Of a stretch of DNA of 55,418 nucleotides, positions 25,660 through 32,682 are shown piece by piece. The notes beneath the pieces were generated by a model. The model was not told the DNA's origin, searched no databases, and saw only the letters and a list, made by a program, of their open reading frames with translations. The position numbers and the translations under genes were made by a program. Source of the stretch: a virus. Positions within the stretch are counted from its first letter, which is position 1, and each line of letters starts with the position of its first letter. The stretch lies in IMG/VR virus record IMGVR_UViG_3300013109_000037, positions 1 to 55,418 of that record. One strand, 5' to 3'.

Positions 25660-25950
25660 ATGATGACCCAATATGATGAAAGGGTAGAGAAACAAAGACT
25701 TAAACTTGAGGCAGAAGAATGGGCATGGCATGTTAAATGTGTCCATATACATCAATTAAAATCTATGTGGTACGATGATAGACCAGCAGATACAGACGAT
25801 TCACCAGTGACCGATGTTCAATACAACAATGGTGTGATTGTCAGGTCTAAAAACGGAAAAGAAATTCACAGATTCGGTTCTGAGAAGAGAGGTGAGAATC
25901 TTTTACACTCTTTCTTACGCAAGTCACAATACGAATATCCTCAAAGATGA
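25660..25950 (+). CDS. Small protein of unknown function within the clamp-loader cluster
   Basis: A 96-residue, charged, Trp/His-containing protein (EEWAWHVKCVHIHQLKSMWYDDRPADTDDS is split by an acidic loop) with a good ribosome-binding site (ggagaag). It lies between gp44 and gp62 and overlaps gp62 by 4 bases. No family recognised. Its place suggests a replication accessory role. Confidence 0.7.
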   Translation: MMTQYDERVEKQRLKLEAEEWAWHVKCVHIHQLKSMWYDDRPADTDDSPVTDVQYNNGVIVRSKNGKEIHRFGSEKRGENLLHSFLRKSQYEYPQR

Positions 25951-26339
25951 ACAAACGAAATCCGTTTGATTTCGTAAAGTCGGTCTCTTACGACAAAAAA
26001 GACATCATGGTTGATGATGTCGAAGAGAAAGCCTATCAACCATTCCTAATCAATAAAGCATTATCTTATCATCAAGATTCTGTTTTTCTTGTAAACGAGA
26101 TGAATGTCCGTCACGGTACGGATAACCGTCTTCAATACTTGTTTTTCATAAATACTCTTAGAAAAAGACAGAGATTTTCGAAATGGCAAAAACCTTACTT
26201 AAGTAAGAAGTTAGATACAGTGAAGAATGCCTTTGGTGTATCAACACAAAGAGCTAAAGAATATCTAGAGTTATTAAATGATAAACAGTATCGTGAGTTG
26301 AAAAACAGAATGAAACTTGGTGGCAAGAATAATGGATGA
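25947..26339 (+). CDS. 62: Clamp loader small subunit gp62
   Basis: A 130-residue protein, shorter than T4 gp62 (187) but like the short marine versions. It begins NPFDFVKSVSYDKKDIMVDD and continues YQPFLINKALSYHQDSVFLVNEMN, the recognisable gp62 core. It bridges gp44 to the clamp. Its 3' end overlaps regA by 8 bases, a coupling also seen in T4. Confidence 0.88.
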   Translation: MNKRNPFDFVKSVSYDKKDIMVDDVEEKAYQPFLINKALSYHQDSVFLVNEMNVRHGTDNRLQYLFFINTLRKRQRFSKWQKPYLSKKLDTVKNAFGVSTQRAKEYLELLNDKQYRELKNRMKLGGKNNG

Positions 26340-26739
26340 CAACGATTTAGTAAAGGACTTAATAGAAATCACATTTCCTGAAAAGGACGACTTTCTTAAG
26401 ATAAGAGAGACCTTATCTCGTATTGGTGTGGCATCTAGAAAAGAAAAAGAACTGTTTCAGTCCTGTCACATTCTCCACAAAAGAGGCAAGTATTACATTG
26501 TCCATTTCAAAGAACTATTCAAACTAGATGGTAAACCAACCAACTTTGACGAGTCGGATGTGGGCCGTAGAAACACCATCGTTGACTTATTAAGACAATG
26601 GAATCTAGTATCAGTAGTCATTCCAACATCAATCGCAACCCCTAGAGCACCACTTTCTCAGATAAAAGTTATACCTTACAAAGAGAAAACAGAGTGGAAA
26701 CTCACCCAAAAATACTCAATTGGCAACAATATTTCATAA
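26332..26739 (+). CDS. regA: Translational repressor RegA
   Basis: A 135-residue protein (T4 RegA: 122). The core FLKIRETLSRIGVASRKEKELFQSCHILHKRGKYYIVHFKELF is highly characteristic of RegA, which binds start regions of early mRNAs to stop their translation. I took the ATG at 26332; an upstream in-frame start at 26317 lies inside gp62. In T4 gene 43 follows regA directly; here about 13.8 kb of accessory genes intervene. A late box overlaps the stop codon. Confidence 0.95.
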   Translation: MDDNDLVKDLIEITFPEKDDFLKIRETLSRIGVASRKEKELFQSCHILHKRGKYYIVHFKELFKLDGKPTNFDESDVGRRNTIVDLLRQWNLVSVVIPTSIATPRAPLSQIKVIPYKEKTEWKLTQKYSIGNNIS

Positions 26740-26766
26740 ATACCATCGTTAATAGTAATAATTAAC
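26735..26766 (+). promoter_or_regulatory. Late promoter CATAAATA with hairpin at +1
   Basis: The late box (26735-26742) overlaps the regA stop. The predicted start, 26748, is the first base of a perfect hairpin GTTAAT-AGTAATA-ATTAAC. It drives the gene at 26795. Confidence 0.65.
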
Positions 26767-26794
26767 TTTTATTTTTAAACAATGGAGGATAGAA

Positions 26795-26971
26795 ATGTTA
26801 GAATTTCTTACATGGGTAGTCGGATGGCTTCAATTAATCCCTTGGATAGTTGCAGGCGCTTCACTAATAGCAGCCCTTACACCAACACCAGTAGATGATG
26901 GTCTAGTCAAGAAGGCTTATAAAGTCCTTGATTGGTTTGCATTTAATGTTGGTAAAGCAAAAGACAAATAA
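26795..26971 (+). CDS. Small membrane protein, possible holin-type
   Basis: A 58-residue protein with a hydrophobic N-terminal half (FLTWVVGWLQLIPWIVAGAS) and a Pro-Thr hinge then a basic amphipathic tail (DDGLVKKAYKVLDW, ending GKAKDK). Size, a late promoter and the 'TPTPvDDglv.K.Y' turn recall small phage proteins proposed as holins, but no family is certain. It has a strong ribosome-binding site (ggagg). Confidence 0.6.
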   Translation: MLEFLTWVVGWLQLIPWIVAGASLIAALTPTPVDDGLVKKAYKVLDWFAFNVGKAKDK

Positions 26972-26985
26972 TCCCAAAAAACCCC

Positions 26986-27021
26986 TTGTCAATTTTAAAC
27001 TCCAGTGTTAATATGGAGTTT
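26986..27021 (+). promoter_or_regulatory. sigma70-like promoter with internal dyad
   Basis: ACCCC followed by TTGTCA, 17 nt, TAATAT. A perfect 8-bp inverted repeat AAACTCCA...TGGAGTTT (26997-27021) spans spacer, -10 and predicted start, so it looks like an operator rather than an RNA hairpin. Confidence 0.65.
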
Positions 27022-27044
27022 CATAATTGAAATAGGAGTATATT

Positions 27045-27356
27045 ATGGAATACGCAATTGCAATTGTAGTCGTATTAGTTGTTATTTACTTCGCTTTCTT
27101 TGATAAGAAAGATAAAGGTAGTAAAGTAAGTTCGACACCAGCACCAAGACCGAGACCGGTACCAGTCGCTGATAAGAACGACAATGGAATTACTTCCAAA
27201 GCTGAACTGAAAACATTAACCAAAGTTCAACTTCTTGACCTTGCTGACAAAAACTCTCTTAAAGTTAAGAAGAGTGGTACGAAAGCTCAAGTTATCAACG
27301 AGATACACTCGCAACTGAAAGATAATTCCGATGGTGATGAAACCGAAGAATTATAA
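27045..27356 (+). CDS. Membrane-anchored protein with SAP/Rho-N-like domain
   Basis: A 103-residue protein: one N-terminal membrane helix (AIAIVVVLVVIYFAFF), a Pro-rich linker (TPAPRPRPVPV), then a helix-turn-helix-like module SKAELKTLTKVQLLDLADKNSLKVKKSG typical of SAP or Rho-N domains, which bind nucleic acids. The module would face the cytoplasm if the N-terminus is outside. It might tether DNA or RNA to the membrane; this is inference. It has its own promoter and terminator. Confidence 0.75.
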   Translation: MEYAIAIVVVLVVIYFAFFDKKDKGSKVSSTPAPRPRPVPVADKNDNGITSKAELKTLTKVQLLDLADKNSLKVKKSGTKAQVINEIHSQLKDNSDGDETEEL

Positions 27357-27375
27357 TTAGTCCTCACGGATTATT

Positions 27376-27403
27376 AAAAAGGGACCTTTTGGTCCCTTTT
27401 TTT
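27376..27403 (+). terminator. Intrinsic terminator
   Basis: A stem AAAAAGGGACC with GGTCCC plus a long T-run around a TTTT loop. It separates the SAP-like gene from the curli operon. Confidence 0.93.
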
Positions 27404-27425
27404 ATGGTTAATAAGACAATGAAAT

Positions 27426-27433
27426 CATAAATA
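27426..27433 (+). promoter_or_regulatory. Late promoter of the curli/cyclase operon
   Basis: CATAAATA with predicted start near 27439, 8 nt before the ATG at 27447. It is the only promoter I can see upstream of the run of genes to 34571, and no terminator interrupts that run. Confidence 0.65.
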
Positions 27434-27446
27434 ATAGAGTAATATT

Positions 27447-27740
27447 ATGAACTGGATAGAATTTTTAGCTGAAGTCGGAGCGCCAATTTTTGGTTCTCTT
27501 GTTATGGCTTTCTTCATATTCTTAACCCTAAAATACATCTTAGAAGGTGTACTTGATAATGTCAAAGGTCTAACAGGTATTATAACCATGTTAGAAGATA
27601 GGGCGAGAGTAATGAACAATGACATATTAAAAATCGACTTACTTATTTCACAAACTCTGGAGTTAAGACCAGATTTGGATAGAGTTGCACGGTCTGAAAA
27701 TTTTGTAGAGGATGGAAACATAGATGCAAGAAGAGATTAG
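27447..27740 (+). CDS. Small membrane protein, first gene of curli operon
   Basis: A 97-residue protein with one N-terminal membrane helix (GAPIFGSLVMAFFIFLTLKYIL) and a helical, charged cytoplasmic or periplasmic tail (IITMLEDRARVMNNDILKID). It overlaps the next gene, a protein of the same design, by 17 bases. The two may be related and may form a complex. Roles such as holin, pinholin or inner-membrane partner of the CsgG system are guesses. Confidence 0.7.
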   Translation: MNWIEFLAEVGAPIFGSLVMAFFIFLTLKYILEGVLDNVKGLTGIITMLEDRARVMNNDILKIDLLISQTLELRPDLDRVARSENFVEDGNIDARRD

Positions 27741-28065
27741 TAATGAATTGCCAGAAGATGTTCTGGACTTAGAATTAGATTATCTAACTCCTGTTGCAGA
27801 TATGCTCAATGAGTTTGGATTCCCAATTATAATTGCACTTGCAATGGGTTATTTTATCTACTTTGTCTGGAAATTTGTGACGGAAGAATTAGAACCGAAT
27901 CTGGATAAACAACAGACGGTACTTGTAAGACTTATCGACCAAATGAGAATGTTAGACCAAGACCAGATAAGATTGCAAGAAAAATTAAATACAGTTTTAG
28001 AGTATAAGCAAGCGCAGGCTCTAAAGGGGAAGAAGAATGAAGACACAAAAGATAAAGATAGCTAG
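27724..28065 (+). CDS. Small membrane protein with coiled coil, second gene of curli operon
   Basis: A 113-residue protein: an acidic N-terminus, one membrane helix (GFPIIIALAMGYFIYFVWKF), then a coiled coil (LIDQMRMLDQDQIRLQEKLN) and a Lys/Glu-rich tail. The layout matches the preceding protein. It overlaps csgF by 29 bases in another frame. Confidence 0.7.
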   Translation: MQEEISNELPEDVLDLELDYLTPVADMLNEFGFPIIIALAMGYFIYFVWKFVTEELEPNLDKQQTVLVRLIDQMRMLDQDQIRLQEKLNTVLEYKQAQALKGKKNEDTKDKDS

Positions 28066-28564
28066 TTTCGTATTTTCAATATTATTTGTATTGTTTCTAC
28101 ACGCAAACAATGTTTACGCATCACCAATAACACACGAATTTAAAAATCCATCTTTCAGTGGAAAGGGAACCGCATCTCATTATCTCACAGTAGAGAACCA
28201 AGAGTTCACTCGTAAGACGGAGATAGAAGATGCATTAGAATCAGCTCGTAAAGCTGCTGAAAGGGCAGAAGACAATACAACCCTTGCAAAATTTATTAGA
28301 AACTTAGAGAGCCGTATCTATGCTCAAATGGCCAAACAATTGGTTGAATCAATGTTCTCAAACGATACTGCAACTCGTTTTGGTTCATTTGTATTAGAAG
28401 GTAGTACAGTCACATACGAAGTAATCACTAACGCAGACGGCTCAGAATTTATTAGAATGACTATTGTATCAGAAGATGGTACAGAAACAATATTAGAGAT
28501 ACCAATAGGTTCAGGAAACTTTAGTCAGGACCCTGATCCTGTGCCAGTGCCTGGAGACAGTTAA
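28037..28564 (+). CDS. csgF: Curli assembly factor CsgF-like
   Basis: A 175-residue secreted protein. A signal peptide (KIASFVFSILFVLFLHANNVYA) is followed by SPITHEFKNPSFSGKG, which matches the mature N-terminus of E. coli CsgF (TFQFRNPNFGG), the part that inserts into the CsgG pore. A helical middle (LESRIYAQMAKQLVESMF) and a C-terminal strand region (VTYEVITNADGSEFIRM, then ETILEIPIG) also follow the CsgF plan. CsgF couples CsgG to fibre nucleation at the cell surface. The csgG gene follows with a one-base overlap (TAATG). Confidence 0.9.
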   Translation: MKTQKIKIASFVFSILFVLFLHANNVYASPITHEFKNPSFSGKGTASHYLTVENQEFTRKTEIEDALESARKAAERAEDNTTLAKFIRNLESRIYAQMAKQLVESMFSNDTATRFGSFVLEGSTVTYEVITNADGSEFIRMTIVSEDGTETILEIPIGSGNFSQDPDPVPVPGDS

Positions 28565-29451
28565 TGTTTCGAAATTTTCTTTTAAGTTCTTTATTGATTC
28601 TTATGTCAGGTTGTGCATCAATACCACAGTGGAGTATGGACCCTAAAGATTGTGATTATCAGGAGGGGTTTGGCAAAGATGTTTGGACAGGTGTTAATAA
28701 AATAATGTCCAGAAAATATATTTGTGTTGATACGCCGGAAGTAATAAGACTTCCATCATACATAGAACTGTTAAACATACCACCTGCAAAAGAAATGCCA
28801 GTGGTTGCAGTATATAATTTCATTGATAGAACAGGTCAAAGAAAATCAGAAGGTAACATTGCATCATTCTCTACAGCAGTCACACAAGGCGCTGAAGCAA
28901 TGGTTATAGATGCACTTAAAACCGCCGCTGGTGGTAAGTGGTTTAGAGTTGTCGAAAGGGGTGGTATAGACAACTTAGTAAGAGAGAGGCAGATTATTCG
29001 TTCTGCCAGACAAGATTTTGCTACTGCCAATGGGACAGAAGCACAAGGAATTCAACCTATGCTATTCGCAGGCATAATTATAGAAGGTGGGATAATTGGT
29101 TATGATTCCAATTTACTAACCGGAGGTCGAGGCGCAAGAACTCTAGGTGTTGGAATGGCCAAACAGTATCGTCAAGATGCTGTGACAATTTCTATGAGAG
29201 CTGTTAGTGTTCTCACAGGAGAAATATTATTGAATGTCCAAACAAGAAAGACTATCCTTTCTTATGGTGCTGGGGGAGATGTATTCCGATTCTTTGAAGA
29301 AGGAACACAACTTGTCGAGTTCGAGGACGGCGTGGGTAATAATGAGTCAGTGACATACGCAACACGAACAGCTATCGAGGCTGCCGTGTTGGAATTAATT
29401 TACCAAGGGCACGATAGAGGCTTTTGGATAATAGGAGAAGAAAATGAATAA
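28564..29451 (+). CDS. csgG: Curli secretion channel CsgG-like lipoprotein
   Basis: A 295-residue outer-membrane lipoprotein (signal with lipobox LMSGC). The CsgG body is clear: MPVVAVYNFIDRTGQ, FSTAVTQGAEAMVIDALK, VVERGGIDNLVRERQIIRS, IIIEGGIIGYDSN, TGEILLNVQTRKTILSYG and DRGFW. CsgG forms a nonameric pore through which curlin subunits leave the periplasm. In the pore-lining loop the Phe equivalent to E. coli F56 is kept (ASFSTAV), but the residues matching Y51 and N55 differ and the loop is one residue longer. It overlaps the first curlin gene by 8 bases. Confidence 0.95.
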   Translation: MFRNFLLSSLLILMSGCASIPQWSMDPKDCDYQEGFGKDVWTGVNKIMSRKYICVDTPEVIRLPSYIELLNIPPAKEMPVVAVYNFIDRTGQRKSEGNIASFSTAVTQGAEAMVIDALKTAAGGKWFRVVERGGIDNLVRERQIIRSARQDFATANGTEAQGIQPMLFAGIIIEGGIIGYDSNLLTGGRGARTLGVGMAKQYRQDAVTISMRAVSVLTGEILLNVQTRKTILSYGAGGDVFRFFEEGTQLVEFEDGVGNNESVTYATRTAIEAAVLELIYQGHDRGFWIIGEENE

Positions 29452-30190
29452 ATTTTTATTAAGTATAGCATTACTTTTTGGAATGTCGACATCATTCGTT
29501 TTCGCTGCTGCTACAGATGATAATGAGGTTATGATTGCACAAACTGGAGACACCTTGAAATTATATATTGACCAAATCGGTTTTGGTAACAAAATAGGTC
29601 AAAATAATTATTCAAGTGGTTCTGGTACTGCTATGACAATGACTGGTCACACTCTAGATTTAAACATCGATATGATTGGTAATCAGAACTTGTTATTCGG
29701 ACCTTTTATCACAGATAGCACTGATATAACTTTGCTACTTTCAGGAAATTCAAACTCAGTTGATTGGAACATAGGGGCCTCAGGTTCTGCTGATGATTCA
29801 GATATTAACTTTAATGTTGATGGTGATTCAAATACATTCGATTTAGACCAAGGATATTCTTTAAGTGCAGAGAGATTGAACGCAGATTTAGTCTTAGTAG
29901 GAAACAGTAATGTATTCGATGTTGATTGGGAGTCAGATGACGCTACCTGGAACTTTACAGTCACAGGTGGATCCAATAACATTAACACTCTACAAAAAGA
30001 TGGAGAACAAACATTGAACCTAACTTTAACTGGTTCAAGTGCTGATATTGATATCAATCAATTAAGTGGAACATGTGTTTCGGGTGCAGGCAATTCTTGC
30101 TCATCACCAGACGCCCATATAACCTTAACGGCGGATAGTGAAAATGCAATCATTCAAATTAATCAGAAAGACGCTGCTAACGACAGTTAG
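29444..30190 (+). CDS. Curlin-repeat fibre protein
   Basis: A 248-residue secreted protein (signal peptide ending FVFA) with at least seven curlin-type repeats of strand-turn-strand pattern, such as LKLYIDQIGFGNKIGQNN, LDLNIDMIGNQN, LLLSGNSNSVDWN and LVLVGNSNVFDVDW. These Gly/Asn turns are the amyloid-building units of CsgA and CsgB. One Cys pair lies near the C-terminus. It is probably the main secreted subunit of the CsgG channel encoded upstream. Its last 47 bases are shared with the FecR-like gene. Confidence 0.85.
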   Translation: MNKFLLSIALLFGMSTSFVFAAATDDNEVMIAQTGDTLKLYIDQIGFGNKIGQNNYSSGSGTAMTMTGHTLDLNIDMIGNQNLLFGPFITDSTDITLLLSGNSNSVDWNIGASGSADDSDINFNVDGDSNTFDLDQGYSLSAERLNADLVLVGNSNVFDVDWESDDATWNFTVTGGSNNINTLQKDGEQTLNLTLTGSSADIDINQLSGTCVSGAGNSCSSPDAHITLTADSENAIIQINQKDAANDS

Positions 30191-31295
30191 TTTAAGTCTT
30201 TTTTTATCATACGGTGGGTTCGCTTATGCTGAACCCATTGGTGATATTGTAGAAAACAAAGGTGTCACTTCCGTAAAAAGAGGTGACAGTCGGCTTGAAA
30301 CTGATGTCGGAACAGACATAGTTTTATATGATGAAGCGGAAACTGCCAATGGCAGAATGTTAATAGAGTTCCTCGATGCAGAACAACTCTCATTAACAGA
30401 AAACAGTCTTGTTTATATTGACGAGGCGTATTACGATCCAGACCCAAGTCTATCAAAGATGTCGATTAGAATGGTAAGAGGCACATCAAGATTTGCCTCG
30501 GGTGCTGGTAATAGAATTAAAAAACAAAATGTTAATGTCGCCACACCAACGGCGAACATTACGATGAGAGGGACCGATTTCACCACAACCATAGATGAGT
30601 TGGGTAGGACAATGGTCATTCTTTTGCCTGATGAAACAACAGGTGAAACATCAGGAGAGATTTTAGTATGGAATGATGGCGGTGAAACGATTTTAAATCA
30701 AGCGTATGCGGCCACAACAGTCGCATCTTTTGAGGCCGCACCAACTAAATCAGTTGTTGTTCAAGGCATAACACCTAGTATGATTGACAATATGTTTATT
30801 GTGAATCCACCACCTGCGATAAGACAGGCGATGGAAGAATCATATTCAGATGAGCAGAACTCAGACCAAGGTGTATTAGACATCGACTTCTTAGAGTTTA
30901 ATGAACTAGAAGCAAATGCATTAGATGACACTATGGAAGGAGATTTCTCCGAATTAGATATTGATTATCTAGATGTAGACTTCTTACAAGATTTATTAGA
31001 TGTTGTTGAAGCTTTAGAAAAGACTAGAGTTGTATTGGTTGATGATAGACAGGCCGCAGATATAGCAGGTTTCAAACTTAGAGGTGCATCTGCTGGGTTC
31101 AATAAAGAATCGCAGTATAATATCTTTGAACAAGATGGCGACTTAGTATTCTTTAGAGATGTGAATGGACACATAAATATAATAATAGCCGCAGGAGGTT
31201 CCGGAACTCTAGAGACCGAAGTAGAAGGTTATCAAGGTGTTATAACATTTGGTGATGGAGATGGAATAGAAATAGTTATTATTCAACAAGGTTAA
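30144..31295 (+). CDS. Secreted FecR-domain protein
   Basis: A 383-residue protein with a signal peptide (LLTTVSLSLFLSYGGFAYA) and a FecR domain at about residues 35-195: VTSVKRGDSRLETDVGTDI, then GRMLIEFLDAEQLSLTENSLVYID and VATPTANITMRGTDF, the family's hallmark. The C-terminal half is acidic and beta-rich, ending with a curlin-like DGIEIVIIQQG. FecR domains act in cell-surface signalling; in bacteria, secreted FecR proteins often neighbour CHASE2-cyclase genes (from memory), as here at 32682. The start could be the GTG at 30138; I prefer the ATG at 30144. Confidence 0.88.
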   Translation: MQSFKLIRKTLLTTVSLSLFLSYGGFAYAEPIGDIVENKGVTSVKRGDSRLETDVGTDIVLYDEAETANGRMLIEFLDAEQLSLTENSLVYIDEAYYDPDPSLSKMSIRMVRGTSRFASGAGNRIKKQNVNVATPTANITMRGTDFTTTIDELGRTMVILLPDETTGETSGEILVWNDGGETILNQAYAATTVASFEAAPTKSVVVQGITPSMIDNMFIVNPPPAIRQAMEESYSDEQNSDQGVLDIDFLEFNELEANALDDTMEGDFSELDIDYLDVDFLQDLLDVVEALEKTRVVLVDDRQAADIAGFKLRGASAGFNKESQYNIFEQDGDLVFFRDVNGHINIIIAAGGSGTLETEVEGYQGVITFGDGDGIEIVIIQQG

Positions 31296-31300
31296 TTAAT

Positions 31301-32131
31301 ATGGATTTTTTAAATAAAATAAAAACATTTGCAATAGGAACATTGTTTTCCTTATCAGTTATAGCATCTGATGATAATACTATCAACATTAATCAAGTAG
31401 CAGGTGGAGACAACTTAGAAATCGATATCATTCAAGAAGGATTCAACAACGATATATTCTTTTCTGTAGGTGATGGAGATGATGTTGTGATTGAAATGAA
31501 ACAAGTTGGTTCTAACAACGAAATAGGTTGGGCCAATGATTCTCCAAGTTGGGGTTCTGGCGCATCTTGGGGTGGTGATATTGACTATGATAACCAAACT
31601 GTTAAACTCTGGCAGAACTGTACTAAAAATTCAGATTGCAACAAGAATGATATTCAGTTTCATATTAGTTATGGAACAAATAATAAGTTATGGTGGGCTC
31701 AAGGATATGAAATCTCAAGTAGAACCGACACTAGTTGGGCAATTGATAATACAGAGGGTGGCGGTCATTATGTTACCGTAGATATACATGGAGATGATAA
31801 CGAAATAGTTGGGCAACAACGAAATTGTTCACAAGGTAATTGTGATGGACACTCAGCAAGAATATATTTATATGGAGATGATAACTCAATCTTTGGCAAA
31901 CAAAAGGGCGATGGTGCAAAAGAATTTTATTTAACAGTTCAGAATGATGACAATACTGTTGATTATCTTCAAGATGGCCATGGCGAACACAATGCAACCA
32001 TAACATTAAATGGAACATTTGGAACTACTCTCGATTTCGAACAACGAGGCAACACAACACAAAATTATACACTTACACAAAACTGCCAAACTTCTGGCGG
32101 TTGTTCTGTCACGGTTTCGCAAGGAAACTAA
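31301..32131 (+). CDS. Second curlin-repeat protein
   Basis: A 276-residue secreted protein (signal peptide ending SVIAS). The N-terminal third has clear curlin repeats (NTININQVAGGDNLEIDIIQ, then VIEMKQVGSNNEIGW) and the rest has looser repeats with GDDNEI, GDDNSI and DDNTV turns. Six Cys occur in three spaced pairs (CTKNSDC, CSQGNC, CQTSGGC), absent from classical curlins. By analogy with CsgB it could be the nucleator or a minor subunit. Confidence 0.82.
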   Translation: MDFLNKIKTFAIGTLFSLSVIASDDNTININQVAGGDNLEIDIIQEGFNNDIFFSVGDGDDVVIEMKQVGSNNEIGWANDSPSWGSGASWGGDIDYDNQTVKLWQNCTKNSDCNKNDIQFHISYGTNNKLWWAQGYEISSRTDTSWAIDNTEGGGHYVTVDIHGDDNEIVGQQRNCSQGNCDGHSARIYLYGDDNSIFGKQKGDGAKEFYLTVQNDDNTVDYLQDGHGEHNATITLNGTFGTTLDFEQRGNTTQNYTLTQNCQTSGGCSVTVSQGN

Positions 32132-32139
32132 TATCTTGA

Positions 32140-32352
32140 ATGTCTACAAAAAAAGAGAGATTTTCAACTCTAATTCGTATGCCATATCAAGAGGGCATAA
32201 GAATCATTCTGAGGGTAATAGATTATCATAATAGAATGATACTAGAAGATAAGAAGAACGCAGAGTTTCACATGAAACAAACCCATAGACTTAGAGCTTG
32301 GATGTTAGAGATGAAAGACTTTATACAAGAAAATGAACGAGAGAATAATTAA
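32140..32352 (+). CDS. Small soluble protein of unknown function
   Basis: A 70-residue basic, helical protein (MSTKKERFSTLIRMPYQEGI) without membrane segments, 8 nt after the second curlin gene and overlapping the next gene by 20 bases. The overlaps mark it as an operon member. No family recognised. Confidence 0.6.
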   Translation: MSTKKERFSTLIRMPYQEGIRIILRVIDYHNRMILEDKKNAEFHMKQTHRLRAWMLEMKDFIQENERENN

Positions 32353-32518
32353 ACTTAAAGGCGAGTGGCGTCTAAAAAAAAGGAAAAGATTTATGAGAAG
32401 ATTACTAGCATGGGCTTTGATGATTACACTTTTAGGTGGTGCATTGTATATTTACCTTAATCATATGCAACCAGAAGAGATTGTAATACCAGAACCTATA
32501 GAGGAAATCAGAGGATAA
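32333..32518 (+). CDS. Small basic membrane protein
   Basis: A 61-residue protein with a very basic N-terminus (LKKRKRFMRR), one membrane helix (LLAWALMITLLGGALYIYL) and an acidic C-terminal tail. Basic N-terminus in and acidic tail out is the predicted topology. Its stop overlaps the next start (TAATG). Confidence 0.62.
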   Translation: MNERIIKLKGEWRLKKRKRFMRRLLAWALMITLLGGALYIYLNHMQPEEIVIPEPIEEIRG

Positions 32519-32682
32519 TGCAAGACTGGTTGTTTAATAAAATGGCACCATACGCCATACGATTCAGAGAGTGGTCTAAAGGCAGAACATGGGTAAAAAT
32601 CCCATTATGGATTCTCATACTATGGTTATTAGGATTTGCTAATCCTTACTGGTGTGTATATCCTGTTTGCTGGATCCAGTAA
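32518..32682 (+). CDS. Small Trp-rich membrane protein
   Basis: A 54-residue protein with one membrane helix (IPLWILILWLLGFA), nine Trp residues and two Cys in a C-terminal YWCVYPVCW turn. Both ends overlap neighbours by one base (TAATG), which supports it as a real gene translated with the cyclase downstream. Confidence 0.6.
   Translation: MQDWLFNKMAPYAIRFREWSKGRTWVKIPLWILILWLLGFANPYWCVYPVCWIQ

Noticed and set aside
25607-25663. An 18-codon ORF between gp44 and the gene at 25660
   Set aside because: Too short to support, though it overlaps both neighbours; no family or strong ribosome-binding site of its own.
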